Assembly (NCBI GenBank): GCA_028829895.1
Contig: CM054178.1
Coordinates: 64,386,335-64,450,334, forward strand
Direction of reading: 5' to 3'
Source of the DNA: Sinotaia quadrata
Taxonomy: Eukaryota; Mollusca; Gastropoda; Architaenioglossa; Viviparidae
DNA: 64,000 nt
A program made the position numbers and the translations under genes. The notes beneath the pieces were generated by a model. That model saw nothing but the letters and a program-made list of their open reading frames with translations, did no database searches and was not told where the DNA came from. This document shows, one piece after another, positions 53,501-59,110 of this stretch. Position 1 is the first letter of the stretch; each line of letters starts with the position of its first letter.

Positions 53501-56355
53501 AACTTTAATCTGTCAAGCTTTAGTAGGGTCCAACTTTGTCAAAATTTAGTAGGATCCAATTTGAATCTGGGTAAAGCTTTAGTATGGGTCCACCTTTAGT
53601 CTGGGACAAGCTTCGCATTTGGAGAAAGGAAAAAACTAATTTAACAATAAATATCTTTGTATCTTCATCTTTCCAGAAGGTGTGGGACAATCCATTCCTG
53701 AAGAAATAGCCATTTCTGAAGACTTGGACAGAATGGAATGGGAAATTAGAGGCGACGAACTCATGCAGCGAAAGCTGTATAGTGCTGCAGCGAAATGTTA
53801 CAGAAATGCAGGCGTGATGCACAAGGAACGCATAGCCAGTGCGTACCAATGCGCCATTGACGCAACCCAAAATCCTGGCAAATCAGACAAAACGACAAAC
53901 CTAGAAATAGCTAAATTGTTTCTACAGTGTTACTCGGAAATGACGTATGGCATGCCCGCTCTCAAGTCTCGCGTCACTCTCGCAAAGAATGCCGGACTTT
54001 TTATACGCAGAGCACGCGAGTTTGAGCTGGCCGCCCGGATGTACAGCAAGATTGGTTTGGTAAGTCCTTCATTGACCTTGAGAAGTTAGGTATTCTCAGA
54101 TCTTGATTTTACCAAAATGATTCCTTGCTGACCGCATCAGTGCTTTCAAGACAAGCAATTTGCCGAAAATTGATATTTTCCAGTACCTAAATGTTGCTCC
54201 TTGCTTAAATGTTCTTGTCCAGGCAACATGTTCTTCTCCAAACGATTGAATGTTCTTTTCCAGACTAAAATAATGTTTCTTTCAGTCACATTTTGCATTT
54301 AATTCACCAGTTCTCTAGGCATTGCCAAAAAATGACTTTGACGTAATTCTACTTAATTAAACGTGGGTATGCCTTTACAATATTTTATTTCCAGACTGAA
54401 CTCGCCATTGAGCTTTACTCGCGAGCTAAGAAATGGAAGTCCGTCAGCCGAACTTATGAAACAATGGGAGATTTTTACCGTGCTGTCAACATTCTCTGTG
54501 AAAAAGAATTGTACGAAGATGCATTTGGCTGTCTTGAGCGATACCAGGTAAAAGATGTGATAACAAATCGTAACACACACGTTAAAGAAACTTTAAGTGT
54601 GCCCAGATGTTTGTATCTTGACAGAAAGCAACAAAGTGAAAAATCTTCTTAAGTTATTTCAGATAAATGTCAAATTTGTTTTGGTCTATCCGTTCAACTT
54701 TGTTTAACTATAAAATAGTTTGGTTTAGTTTGGGTAAAACCTTTTAAACTTTTGTGCTGTGATGTTTGAAATGTGGCATTTGTTTTCAAACTGTGGTCGA
54801 TATTGTGCATGTGATCATTATTAATTCTATGTAAAACCTGTAGGAAAATATAGAGAAACAAATTGAATAAAATAACACGCCACTGGAGAATTTTACACAT
54901 AAGAGGGGGAACAATGTCATGCAAGTGATAACAAGTTTCAAAGTGACAATTAATTACAACACGTACAAGACCTTGTGTGTCTTTACTTGAGTCAAGAAGG
55001 GTACGTTAATTTACCTTTATGACACTGCATCACGTGACGCCATGAGAGTTATTTCTGTTGTTCAGTGACGGCAAAAGGATTAGATGAAGATGAAGATTAA
55101 GATGAATACACACCATCAGATCCGACTCCTCCGTAGATTATTATTAGAAAAGAAGCCGGCATCTTTGCCTAGTAGCTGGCTGGCAGGATGGGTGATGGGA
55201 TCGCCGTATCCGGTAGTGGCTGGTCCAAGTAAATCTGGGTGTTAGCGAATGGCCGCGTCGTCTCGGCAGAGAAGGGGGGGGGGACATCGACACTGTATTG
55301 CGATGCAACGTTTGCCTTCCTCAGAGAACTGATGGTAGTTGGTAGCTTAACTGATGGTAGTTGGTAGCTTAACTGGATGCAGTTGTTGCCGAAGATGAAG
55401 TTGACGAGGATTCGAAGACCTTCTATACACTGAGTTGAGGGAAGTCAGTTGTTGCTTCTCTGGATACATTGGCCGGTGTCCAGTATTTCCTTACCATCTC
55501 GAGGTCCTTCCTGAGAGATTCCGATTCCATCGACTAGAACCTATGTGAGCTGGCCGTTCACCACCACAACAGCATCCGAGTAGCTTTCCATAGCAAAGTA
55601 TTTGCTATGTATTTGCCAAGTATTCTATTCCAAAGCACCAAAATTAATGTCTATCAGATTCTAGACAATTAACATCAAATATCTATCAGTCTCTAGACAA
55701 TCACACAAATGTCTCTCAGGCTCTAGACAATCAACACCAAATGTCTCTCAGGCTCTAGACAATCACACCAAATGTCTCTCAGGCTCTAGACTAATGTCTC
55801 TCAGGCTCTTGAAAATCAAAACGAAATGTCTACCAGCTCTAGACAATCGTCATAAAACTGAAAACATATTTCCATTCAGGACAAATTTAAAATATAAAAT
55901 AAATGGAAATACGTGTGTGATCAAGAAAACACTTTCCCAATTTCACGACATTATGTTTATTAGAGAGGGGTTTGTTATTACACTATATCGAAATTTAGAT
56001 TTTACAAATATTTTTGTATGTGATGTATAACAAAATCTATAATTCATCAAAAGCAATATGCAAGAAAAATGTTTTGTCCTGCAAAATCATAATACACGTG
56101 CACTATTTGTTAGACACAAATGTAAAATCTCTACAAAAACTTTTTTCTTGGAAATATAGTTGGGACTACCTATTATTGGTCACTAGCATAAAAGTCTTCT
56201 GGTATAAATCACATTATGTAGTTACTAAGTTATATATTACAGGGTACGTGTGTGTGAGTGTGAAAGAGAGTGATTACATGGGAGTGAAAATAAATGTATG
56301 TGTGTGTGTGTTTGTGTGCGTGTGAAAGAGCGTGATTAAATGAGAGTGAAAATGA

Positions 56356-56427
<72 letters not shown>

Positions 56428-56705
56428 GTGTGCATGTGTGAAGAAACTATTCTTACAATTAATGTTTTTATGCCAGGTTTTGAAGGAAAAAAATACAGCT
56501 TCACTGATGCAAAATGGCGATCTTGAACGTCTTAATGGGGAGTTTGTCAGGGGTCTGCGGATAAGGGCTGCAGAGTTCTACAGTCGCCATAAACAGACAG
56601 AACTAGTTCTATCCACGCTTCAACCACTTCCGGTGGAAGAACAAATCGAGTTTCTTCAAAGTCATGGCTACCCTTCTCAAGCTGCCTCCCTTCAGTACTC
56701 TCAGG
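22781..56705 (+). CDS. TRANK1-like: TRANK1-like protein (TPR/ankyrin repeats with UvrD-type helicase core), 23 exons, 3' end outside window
   Basis: Exons: 22781-23033, 25206-25670, 26757-26971, 30134-30338, 30818-31689, 33532-33708, 36604-36780, 37360-37629, 38254-38425, 38588-38730, 40922-41050, 41903-42113, 42593-42720, 44908-45066, 45218-45349, 47075-47287, 48107-48361, 49659-49796, 50796-50859, 51927-52139, 53677-54059, 54395-54547, 56477-56705. All 22 introns are GT-AG and every junction matches in phase, giving about 1,785 codons without a stop. Domains in order: hydrophobic hairpin (about 41-79), Cys motif (146-182), ankyrin-like repeats (312-430), disordered basic linker, then helicase: Walker [10 protein letters not shown] (910-918), Walker B VDETQD (1239-1244), motif [15 protein letters not shown] (1318-1321), KGLEFDD (1421-1427), TAITRAR (1487-1493), then TPR-like helices (1531 onward). 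Superfamily-1 helicases use ATP to move on nucleic acid; the role of TRANK1 is poorly known. All core helicase residues are intact, so the gene looks functional. Vertebrate TRANK1 proteins are much longer, so a large C-terminal part lies beyond the window. Confidence 0.93.
23155..23525. repeat. 20-bp tandem array in intron 1 carrying repeated GTAAGT
   Basis: The unit GTTTTAACTGTTCTACGTAA repeats about 15 times, with a longer variant (CATGTCTTCATTTAACTGTT) at three places. Each junction makes ACGTAAGT, the splice-donor core. It lies 120-490 bases after the exon 1 donor. Confidence 0.93.
23600..25020 (+). mobile_element. Dispersed inverted-repeat element copy in intron 1
   Basis: The blocks run in the same order as in the 12.3-kb copy: TTATCCAATGGTTATGATTT, GAACCTCCTGGTTTACTGTT, CAATTTCTGGTGTAGAGAAG, TTTATTGACCTTCTTACACA, GAGAAAACGTTTACATCGC, and the right-side block CTAAGTGGCGTTGGCGTCAC. 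It ends 185 bases before exon 2. The terminal inverted repeats are not kept. An AAT microsatellite (about 24968-24992) lies inside. Confidence 0.62.
25206..25670 (+). CDS. TRANK1-like exon 2 (N-terminal helical and Cys region)
   Basis: The acceptor TCTTGCAG precedes 25206 and the donor TTTCAG|GTAAAT follows 25670; the exon starts and ends in phase 1. It encodes residues 85-239. The start ([13 protein letters not shown]) looks like a TPR-type helix. In the middle a CAEC motif (146-149) and a CQC motif (180-182) are about 30 residues apart and could bind zinc. The second half ([20 protein letters not shown]) again looks helical and TPR-like. A GTAAGC inside the exon at 25221 resembles a donor but the reading frame continues through it. 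Confidence 0.88.
25700..26105. repeat. Degenerate tandem array after exon 2
   Basis: Units of about 35 bases contain TTAGTGAGTTTTACTATAAT and AGCTGATAGTTTA. It begins about 35 bases after the exon 2 donor. Confidence 0.82.
26290..26635. repeat. GT and GATA/GGAT compound microsatellite in intron 2
   Basis: TATA and GT repeats (26290-26380) are followed by GATA, GACA and GGAT units to about 26628. Confidence 0.95.
26757..26971 (+). CDS. TRANK1-like exon 3
   Basis: Acceptor TTGCCACAG, phase 1 in; donor CTACAG|GTTACT, phase 0 out. The split codon with the G of exon 2 makes Glu, followed by [20 protein letters not shown]. The donor is weak at +4 to +6, but phase 0 is what exon 4 needs, and the open frame past it stops at 27014-27016. 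The protein is helical and charged, ending in [12 protein letters not shown]. Confidence 0.85.
27890..28185. repeat. 44-bp minisatellite in intron 3, about 7 copies
   Basis: GCCACTCTCAGCCACTGAAT and ATACAGACATCACTAAAACC recur every 44 bases. Confidence 0.93.
29140..29680. repeat. Degenerate 18-24-bp array in intron 3
   Basis: Variants of TTTATGCAGTGGAGCACA repeat about 25 times. Open frames on both strands (AVEHIY and similar) come from the 18-base period. Confidence 0.85.
30134..30338 (+). CDS. TRANK1-like exon 4 (ankyrin-like repeats)
   Basis: Acceptor TTTGTTCTCAG, phase 0; donor ATAAAG|GTAGGT, phase 1. Residues 312-379 contain two ankyrin-like units: [14 protein letters not shown], then [14 protein letters not shown] followed by RGDTPYLAA, which resembles the ankyrin TPLHLAA turn-helix. 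An alternative donor four bases downstream (GTGAGC, exon end 30342) would leave phase 2 and not fit exon 5. Confidence 0.9.
30818..31689 (+). CDS. TRANK1-like exon 5 (last ankyrin unit, disordered basic linker)
   Basis: The acceptor TATCTTCAAAG gives a split Gly codon with exon 4 ([16 protein letters not shown]), continuing the ankyrin fold. From about residue 435 the sequence is rich in Ser, Thr, Pro and Gln and is probably disordered. A basic run [11 protein letters not shown] near residue 545 could be a nuclear localisation signal. Near the end, [22 protein letters not shown] looks like a helix. The donor is taken at GACAAGGAA|GTTACA because it gives phase 0, as exon 6 needs; GTAATT at 31703 and GTAAAA at 31724 give the wrong phase. 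The open frame continues through an 11-base G run to 31767, which is probably intronic. Confidence 0.88.
31900..32350. repeat. Degenerate tandem array in intron 5
   Basis: Blocks such as GACATTAGCAATGTGAGGCC and CGTGAGAAACATGAGACATT recur with variable spacing of about 30-45 bases. Confidence 0.8.
32728..33050 (-). mobile_element. Retrotransposon 3' fragment (restriction-like endonuclease end), intron 5 of the TRANK1-like gene
   Basis: On the minus strand the frame reads [20 protein letters not shown], then [13 protein letters not shown] and [16 protein letters not shown], matching the endonuclease end of the copies at 3.0-4.8 kb and 35.2-36.2 kb. It is 5' truncated within the endonuclease domain and preserves the TTGGTAAGATTCCGAG tail. 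Upstream on the minus strand is an ATT/AAT microsatellite that is open in frame and should not be read as protein. Confidence 0.8.
33532..33708 (+). CDS. TRANK1-like exon 6
   Basis: Acceptor CCTTGCAG, phase 0; donor AAAACG|GTATTT, phase 0; 59 codons. The encoded segment ([20 protein letters not shown] ... [10 protein letters not shown]) matches the conserved region just before the helicase core of TRANK1-type proteins, as I remember that family. The acceptor lies inside an open frame that starts in the intron at 33454. Confidence 0.9.
33825..34090. repeat. Degenerate repeat of about 70-80 bases after exon 6
   Basis: AACTGTAAAGTATAAATCAG and CAATTTCCTACTCAAACAAA recur three to four times. Confidence 0.7.
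34195..34250. repeat. GAT/GAC trinucleotide repeat
   Basis: GATGATGATGATGACGATGA grading into GGTGATGG units. Confidence 0.9.
34425..34745. repeat. 40-bp minisatellite in intron 6, about 8 copies
   Basis: ACTTACATATCAGTTACATA and ACGCTTTCACACAAGATGTA; the middle three copies are identical and the outer ones are diverged. Confidence 0.92.
35170..36200 (+). mobile_element. Retrotransposon 3' fragment with internal tandem expansion, intron 6
   Basis: The sequence aligns with the copy at about 3840-4750: GATGATCCACTGATAGAAGC, then GCCTGGAGCCAAAAACCTCT, the CRLC finger start at 35667, the endonuclease core [20 protein letters not shown] (about 35815-35874), and the tail TGGTAAGATTCTGAGACCTT. Multiple stops and frameshifts show it is dead. 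Six copies of a 34-bp unit interrupt it at 35373-35576. Confidence 0.82.
35373..35576. repeat. 34-bp tandem array inside a retrotransposon fragment, 6 copies
   Basis: CATACAGAAGGGTGAAAGAG plus TTTTAAAGCACAAA repeats six times at exact 34-base spacing. The single-copy equivalent is in the related element near 4040 (CATACAAATGGGTGAAAGCG). Confidence 0.95.
36604..36780 (+). CDS. TRANK1-like exon 7
   Basis: Acceptor TTAATTTCAG, phase 0; donor GATGAG|GTACAG, phase 0; 59 codons with no in-frame ATG. The translation includes [20 protein letters not shown] and, at the end, [14 protein letters not shown], a hallmark TRANK1 segment upstream of the Walker A exon. The 5' neighbour is a retrotransposon fragment that ends about 400 bases upstream. 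Confidence 0.93.
36975..37048. repeat. CT microsatellite in intron 7
   Basis: About 35 CT dinucleotides. Confidence 0.95.
37360..37629 (+). CDS. TRANK1-like exon 8
   Basis: Acceptor TAAGTACAG, phase 0; donor GTCGAC|GTAAGG, phase 0; 90 codons. It encodes a basic segment ([14 protein letters not shown]), then [18 protein letters not shown] and SRAMDSVD, the lead-in to the helicase core. The polypyrimidine tract at the acceptor is weak. A long GATA microsatellite starts about 70 bases after the donor. Confidence 0.88.
37695..37978. repeat. Long GATA microsatellite in intron 8
   Basis: GATA with GACA, GGCA and GGTA variants; the last 110 bases are almost pure. Confidence 0.95.
38254..38425 (+). 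CDS. TRANK1-like exon 9 (Walker A)
   Basis: Acceptor TTTATGATTCAG, phase 0; donor ACACAAC|GTAAGC, phase 1. Contains [20 protein letters not shown], the helicase motif I of the TRANK1 family; the ATP-binding Lys is residue 916 and Thr 917. The upstream part ([14 protein letters not shown]) fits the family's lead-in strand. The P-loop is intact. Confidence 0.96.
38588..38730 (+). CDS. TRANK1-like exon 10 (variable insert)
   Basis: Acceptor TTTTTGCAG, phase 1 (C plus AG gives Gln); donor CGCCAG|GTGCGC, phase 0. In this frame it reads [20 protein letters not shown], continuing to SSTHLRQ. It is polar and low in complexity, and corresponds to the variable loop between the Walker A exon and the conserved FVTKN segment. 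Two other frames of this stretch are also open, but only this one joins both neighbours. Confidence 0.85.
39150..39385. repeat. Degenerate tandem array in intron 10
   Basis: Variants of CTGACAGACATTTGTACA with spacing of about 24-30 bases. Confidence 0.78.
40465..40870. repeat. 45-bp minisatellite in intron 10, about 8 copies
   Basis: TTACATTCTTACCGGACACA and TAATGCCTCTTTTAACTAAG repeat every 45 bases. The plus frame (15-residue repeat) is open because 45 is a multiple of three. It ends about 50 bases before exon 11. Confidence 0.94.
40922..41050 (+). CDS. TRANK1-like exon 11
   Basis: Acceptor TCGATTTTCAG and donor CTTCAG|GTAAGT, phase 0 on both sides; 43 codons. [20 protein letters not shown] matches the conserved VFVTKN segment of the TRANK1 helicase core. 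The upstream intron is filled by a 45-bp tandem array that ends close to the acceptor. Confidence 0.94.
41150..41560. repeat. Degenerate CA-rich simple sequence
   Basis: ACACACA, CATATATACA and similar short motifs in intron 11. Confidence 0.85.
41700..41880. repeat. 64-bp tandem repeat before exon 12, nearly 3 copies
   Basis: ATCATGCTATTCCATGTCAT and CACTCTCATTACTATCTTAC recur every 64 bases. Each unit contains an acceptor-like TATCTTACAG. Confidence 0.9.
41903..42113 (+). CDS. TRANK1-like exon 12
   Basis: Acceptor TTCCCTGCAG, phase 0; donor CCATG|GTAACT, phase 1. [19 protein letters not shown] followed by [10 protein letters not shown] is a strong match to the family segment that follows the FVTKN strand. 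The end is acidic ([15 protein letters not shown]). Confidence 0.94.
42593..42720 (+). CDS. TRANK1-like exon 13
   Basis: Acceptor CCTTTTTTCAG, phase 1 (G plus AT gives Asp); donor TCACAG|GTGGGT, phase 0. The first part is Ser/Asn/Thr-rich; then [18 protein letters not shown] matches the conserved VTYEVF-WP segment of TRANK1 proteins. Confidence 0.93.
43388..43458. repeat. AC microsatellite in intron 13
   Basis: About 34 AC dinucleotides. Confidence 0.95.
43490..44095. repeat. Degenerate roughly 29-bp array, about 20 copies
   Basis: CCCTTTAGGCACTGAAACTG and CATACTTAA recur with substitutions and indels across 600 bases. Confidence 0.87.
44440..44775. repeat. Degenerate roughly 27-bp array
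   Basis: TATTATCCCTATCTAGCCCT and TTAATTA recur about 12 times. Confidence 0.82.
44908..45066 (+). CDS. TRANK1-like exon 14
   Basis: Acceptor AACTCTACAG and donor GAAAAG|GTGGGG, phase 0 on both sides; 53 codons. [18 protein letters not shown], then [14 protein letters not shown], is the well conserved helical insert of this helicase family. Confidence 0.94.
45218..45349 (+). CDS. TRANK1-like exon 15
   Basis: Acceptor ACTATTATTTCAG and donor CATCAG|GTACAA, phase 0 on both sides; 44 codons with no early [23 protein letters not shown] continues into [12 protein letters not shown], matching the segment just before Walker B in TRANK1 proteins. The intron from exon 14 is only 151 bases. Confidence 0.93.
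46933..47062. repeat. GAT/GGT trinucleotide repeat abutting the exon 16 acceptor
   Basis: GATGATGATGACGACGACGA grading through GGT units back to pure GAT until 12 bases before the acceptor AG at 47073-47074. It is open in the exon 16 frame. Confidence 0.95.
47075..47287 (+). CDS. TRANK1-like exon 16 (Walker B, motif III)
   Basis: Acceptor TGCCCTTCAG and donor CTGCAG|GTGGGT, phase 0 on both sides; 71 codons. [18 protein letters not shown] holds helicase motif II (Asp 1240, Glu 1241, Gln 1243) and [18 protein letters not shown] holds motif III. Both are intact. The intron directly upstream is a GAT/GGT repeat that stays open in this frame back to 46934, so a longer exon is conceivable; the strong acceptor at 47074 is preferred. 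Confidence 0.96.
47345..47690. repeat. Degenerate tandem array after exon 16
   Basis: TTCTGTACTATGAATAATGT and TCACACCATATTG recur about eight times with variable length. Confidence 0.82.
48107..48361 (+). CDS. TRANK1-like exon 17 (motif IV, NYRS)
   Basis: Acceptor ATATTTACAG and donor CGGCAG|GTAGGT, phase 0 on both sides; 85 codons. [16 protein letters not shown] is the UvrD-type NYRS motif, and [17 protein letters not shown] is a TRANK1 signature. It ends in KFGARQ, which continues in exon 18 as VILVVND. Confidence 0.96.
48465..49310 (+). mobile_element. Dispersed inverted-repeat element, left end, internally deleted, intron 17
   Basis: It starts with TGTGTGGAGGAATAAATTTG, the left terminal repeat, and continues through TGAATGATTGTCCAGC, TTAAATTTATTGTCCTTCTT, AACGTTTACAGCGCC and GTCGTCACTTGTAATTAGTT. 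The central block with GAACCTCCTGG is missing, so it is shorter than the 12.3-kb copy. Confidence 0.62.
49659..49796 (+). CDS. TRANK1-like exon 18 (motif V)
   Basis: Acceptor TTCAACCTTAG and donor TCGCAG|GTGAAT, phase 0 on both sides; 46 codons. [20 protein letters not shown] is the helicase motif V (KGLEFDD) in its TRANK1 form, followed by NFFKDSQ. Confidence 0.96.
50450..50537. repeat. AC microsatellite in intron 18, followed by a roughly 110-base duplication
   Basis: About 42 AC dinucleotides. The sequence after it (TATGTATTTTAATGTCAGTT ... GATGCCTGTAAGACAG) is repeated once more to about 50690. Confidence 0.93.
50796..50859 (+). CDS. TRANK1-like exon 19 (64-base exon)
   Basis: Acceptor TCCACTTCAG, phase 0; donor CCCAAG|GTCAGG, phase 1. 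It reads [20 protein letters not shown] plus Gln and one base. The KEWR-type start is what follows motif V in TRANK1 proteins. The final G joins GT of exon 20 to give Gly. Confidence 0.88.
51470..51800. repeat. Degenerate tandem array in intron 19
   Basis: GTCTGACTTAAAGTA and TCGCTATTTGAATCAAG recur about seven times. Confidence 0.75.
51927..52139 (+). CDS. TRANK1-like exon 20 (motif VI)
   Basis: Acceptor GTTGGACAG, phase 1; donor GAGACAG|GTAACA, phase 1. [20 protein letters not shown] continues into [13 protein letters not shown], the UvrD motif VI with both Arg residues (1491, 1493). [16 protein letters not shown] follows. The acceptor has a poor polypyrimidine tract, but family similarity and phase make it secure. 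Confidence 0.95.
52370..52515. repeat. Short degenerate array in intron 20
   Basis: GTGTGTAAGTGTGACGTTAG recurs about six times at roughly 25-29-base spacing. Confidence 0.78.
53090..53610. repeat. Roughly 31-bp tandem array before exon 21
   Basis: CTTTAGTATGGGTCCAACTT and TAATCTGTCAAG recur about 16 times, partly as a higher-order unit (53290-53530). The plus frame is open but is not joined to any splice site. Confidence 0.88.
53677..54059 (+). CDS. TRANK1-like exon 21 (TPR-like helices)
   Basis: Acceptor CATCTTTCCAG, phase 1 (Glu split codon); donor GGTTTG|GTAAGT, phase 0. [20 protein letters not shown] is a TPR-type helix pair of the kind that follows the helicase in TRANK1. Further repeats follow ([34 protein letters not shown]). 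Confidence 0.93.
54395..54547 (+). CDS. TRANK1-like exon 22 (TPR-like helices)
   Basis: Acceptor TTTTATTTCCAG and donor TACCAG|GTAAAA, phase 0 on both sides; 51 codons. [20 protein letters not shown] continues the helical repeats, followed by [20 protein letters not shown]. Confidence 0.92.
55020..55605 (-). pseudogene. GC-richer block, possible decayed coding sequence (intron 22)
   Basis: This block has clearly more G+C than the flanks and a coding-like minus-strand texture, with short frames such as [20 protein letters not shown] and [13 protein letters not shown] broken by stops and shifts. It contains a 22-base duplication (AACTGATGGTAGTTGGTAGC, twice near 55327-55370). I do not recognise a family; a relic retroelement or processed gene is likely. 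Confidence 0.35.
55640..55850. repeat. Roughly 31-bp tandem array in intron 22
   Basis: TGTCTCTCAGGCTCTAGACA and ATCACACCAAA recur about seven times. Confidence 0.85.
56225..56440. repeat. GT microsatellite and its duplicated flank before exon 23
   Basis: AGAGTGAAAATGAATGTGTG-type flanks occur two to three times, and a pure GT run of about 36 units spans 56358-56430, ending about 35-45 bases before the exon 23 acceptor. Confidence 0.93.
56477..56705 (+). CDS. TRANK1-like exon 23 (last exon found in window)
   Basis: The acceptor TTTTTATGCCAG gives phase 0, and the likely donor CTCAGG|GTGGGT gives phase 1. It encodes about 76 residues of helical repeats, including [20 protein letters not shown] and [20 protein letters not shown]. 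The open frame runs 14 codons past the donor to a stop at 56747-56749; this could be a true C-terminus but the family continues much further, so an intron is more likely. I found no phase-1 continuation exon before 64000. Confidence 0.88.
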
Positions 56706-57519
56706 GTGGGTGTATTTCGCTTTTTTTGAAAGATGGTACACATGCTTAAGGCAGGTACAACAGTTGACAAAGAATAAGCAATAATGAATTAAGTTGTATG
56801 AACTAAGTGTGAGGTTTCTTGCATTATCAGAAAGGGGGTTAAAACAATAAATATGAAGTCGGCGACGTATCGCGTGGGTACATTGATGGGTAACAAGACT
56901 GAGATTAAGCTTTCAGTAGGAAACAAAAGAAATGTAAAGATTGTTTTAGTGAAACTAAGAAGCGAATGGTAATGTTAGTGTTGTGAGATAAAATAGAATG
57001 TAAGGTTAATTGCAAAATAATTAATATACTCAGATTATCTACATCAATGACTTGTGTGGCGACAGTTTTTTTAGTGAGAGAATGGGAGGGATTTTCATTT
57101 GTATATCTTATTCTAAATTAGATGTCTTAATAAAGTGCAAGTGTACTTTTATATCCCTTTAGCCTACTTAAGTTTTAACTTTCTTTAACTTAAACATTTA
57201 CTCATATAAGTGTAATTTATAATCAATAGAAATATTTTTCATTTGTGCAGGAAATAATCAATAAAGGACCAAAGCATTTTGGAAGGTGACAATAGAATCG
57301 AAATGAGTATCACCCTGGGAAAATATTATCACGTCGGAAAGAAGAGCAATTTTGCCTGGGGCGTTAACTTATTTCTCATTCATAGTCTGAATGGAGTGAC
57401 AGCTTATATAGATGTTCATCTCATGGACTAGATAAAGATATTTATATTTGATAAATATAAAGAAGTCAATTAAACAGAAATAATTTGACATTTTATCACT
57501 TTGTTGATTATTGGGACAC

Positions 57520-57671
<152 letters not shown>

Positions 57672-57718
57672 GCAACATACATGTTATAACACTAATACAA
57701 GGAACTTATTATAATTAT

Positions 57719-57728
57719 CATTAAACAG

Positions 57729-57794
<66 letters not shown>

Positions 57795-57804
57795 TTAAAC
57801 AGTT
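57719..57804. repeat. AT microsatellite flanked by a 12-base direct repeat
   Basis: About 31 AT dinucleotides; CATTAAACAGTT stands on both sides. Confidence 0.93.
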
Positions 57805-58779
57805 AAAAAATATACACGTTAATGAAAACGTGTTAGGCAAAAGATGAAAGAAGTGGTGAGAAATTAAAGAATATTGGTATTAAGAAATTATTATTTAAAT
57901 AATAGAATATAAAACTGTACTGTAAAAAAATATTTACACTTTAATATGTTACCGTCCAGTCTTTGTATATTTTATAACTCGTGTATTCATCAGTTGAAAG
58001 ATAGTCTGTGCTATTTGCATTAATCATTTTTTTTCTCCTTTTTGTCATCAATTACTAAAGTTTAATATTATAGTTTTGCTTCATTTTAATACAGATATAT
58101 ATATATTATTTTGCTTTATTTTAATAATTTGTACTATATACGTAGACTTATGCCTCATCTTGAGGGACTGAATTGTAGAATTAGTTGAGTTTCTTGTCCT
58201 GCTGAGATTATTGTTTAGTTAGTAGGCCTAACGATTGACATTACTGTACATATAATAAGTCTTCTTTTTCTCATTTTGATAGTTTGTGATGAATGATTAA
58301 TTTTGGGATATTTGTTCCTTAGAATGTTAAATTTAATGAGCTTTGTTTACCTAATGTTTTAAAATGCTATGCACAATAATCCTTCTTTGTCACATCTTGA
58401 TTGATTGTGATGTCTTAATTGGACTTTAGTAATTTTGAATTAGTCTTGTGTGCGTCTTCGTGATAGAGTAGGATGTACATTTGCCTTATTTTCTTAGTCT
58501 GGCCTTGTTTGTTCCAAACCCATCAATTACCAGGTAGTACAAACTATGTTGACTTATGAAAGTGGTACTTTAGCCGACATACAAATGATGTTATACCTAT
58601 CGTTTTCATCGATTCTACATTTAATTACTGGATTGATTTTGTTACTCGAGCCTTATTTATAATGGCCTTATTGGTTGAGTTATAAATGATGTACTGAACC
58701 TTGCTCTAGATTGTCAATATCTTACATTTAGCTCATTTTAATATCTATAGGCTATATGTGTTGTCATGACATTTTTATA

Positions 58780-59110
58780 TTTTAAAATGGATAAGCTAAA
58801 TATGTCAATTAGTTTTTTCTTCTCAATTTAGGATGGATAAGCTAAACATGTCAAGTCATTTTTCTTCTCATTTTAGGATGGATAAGCTAAACATGTCAAG
58901 TCATTTTTTCTTCTCATTTTAGGATGGATAAGCTAAACATGTCAAGTCATTTTTTCTTCTCAATTTAGAATGGATAAGCTAAACATGTCTAGTCATTTTT
59001 TCTTCTCATTTTAAGATGGATAAGCTAAACATGTCAAGTTATTTTTTCTTCTCATTTTAGGATGGATAAGCTAAACATGTCAAGTCATTTTTCTTCTCAT
59101 TTTAAGGTGG
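58780..59110. repeat. 46-bp minisatellite, about 7 copies
   Basis: AGGATGGATAAGCTAAACAT and GTCAAGTCATTTTTTCTTCT recur every 44-46 bases with a diverged first and last copy. Confidence 0.92.

Noticed and set aside
53229..53549. 106-codon frame before exon 21
   Set aside because: It is a tandem array frame in the intron; the exon 21 acceptor and phase exclude it.
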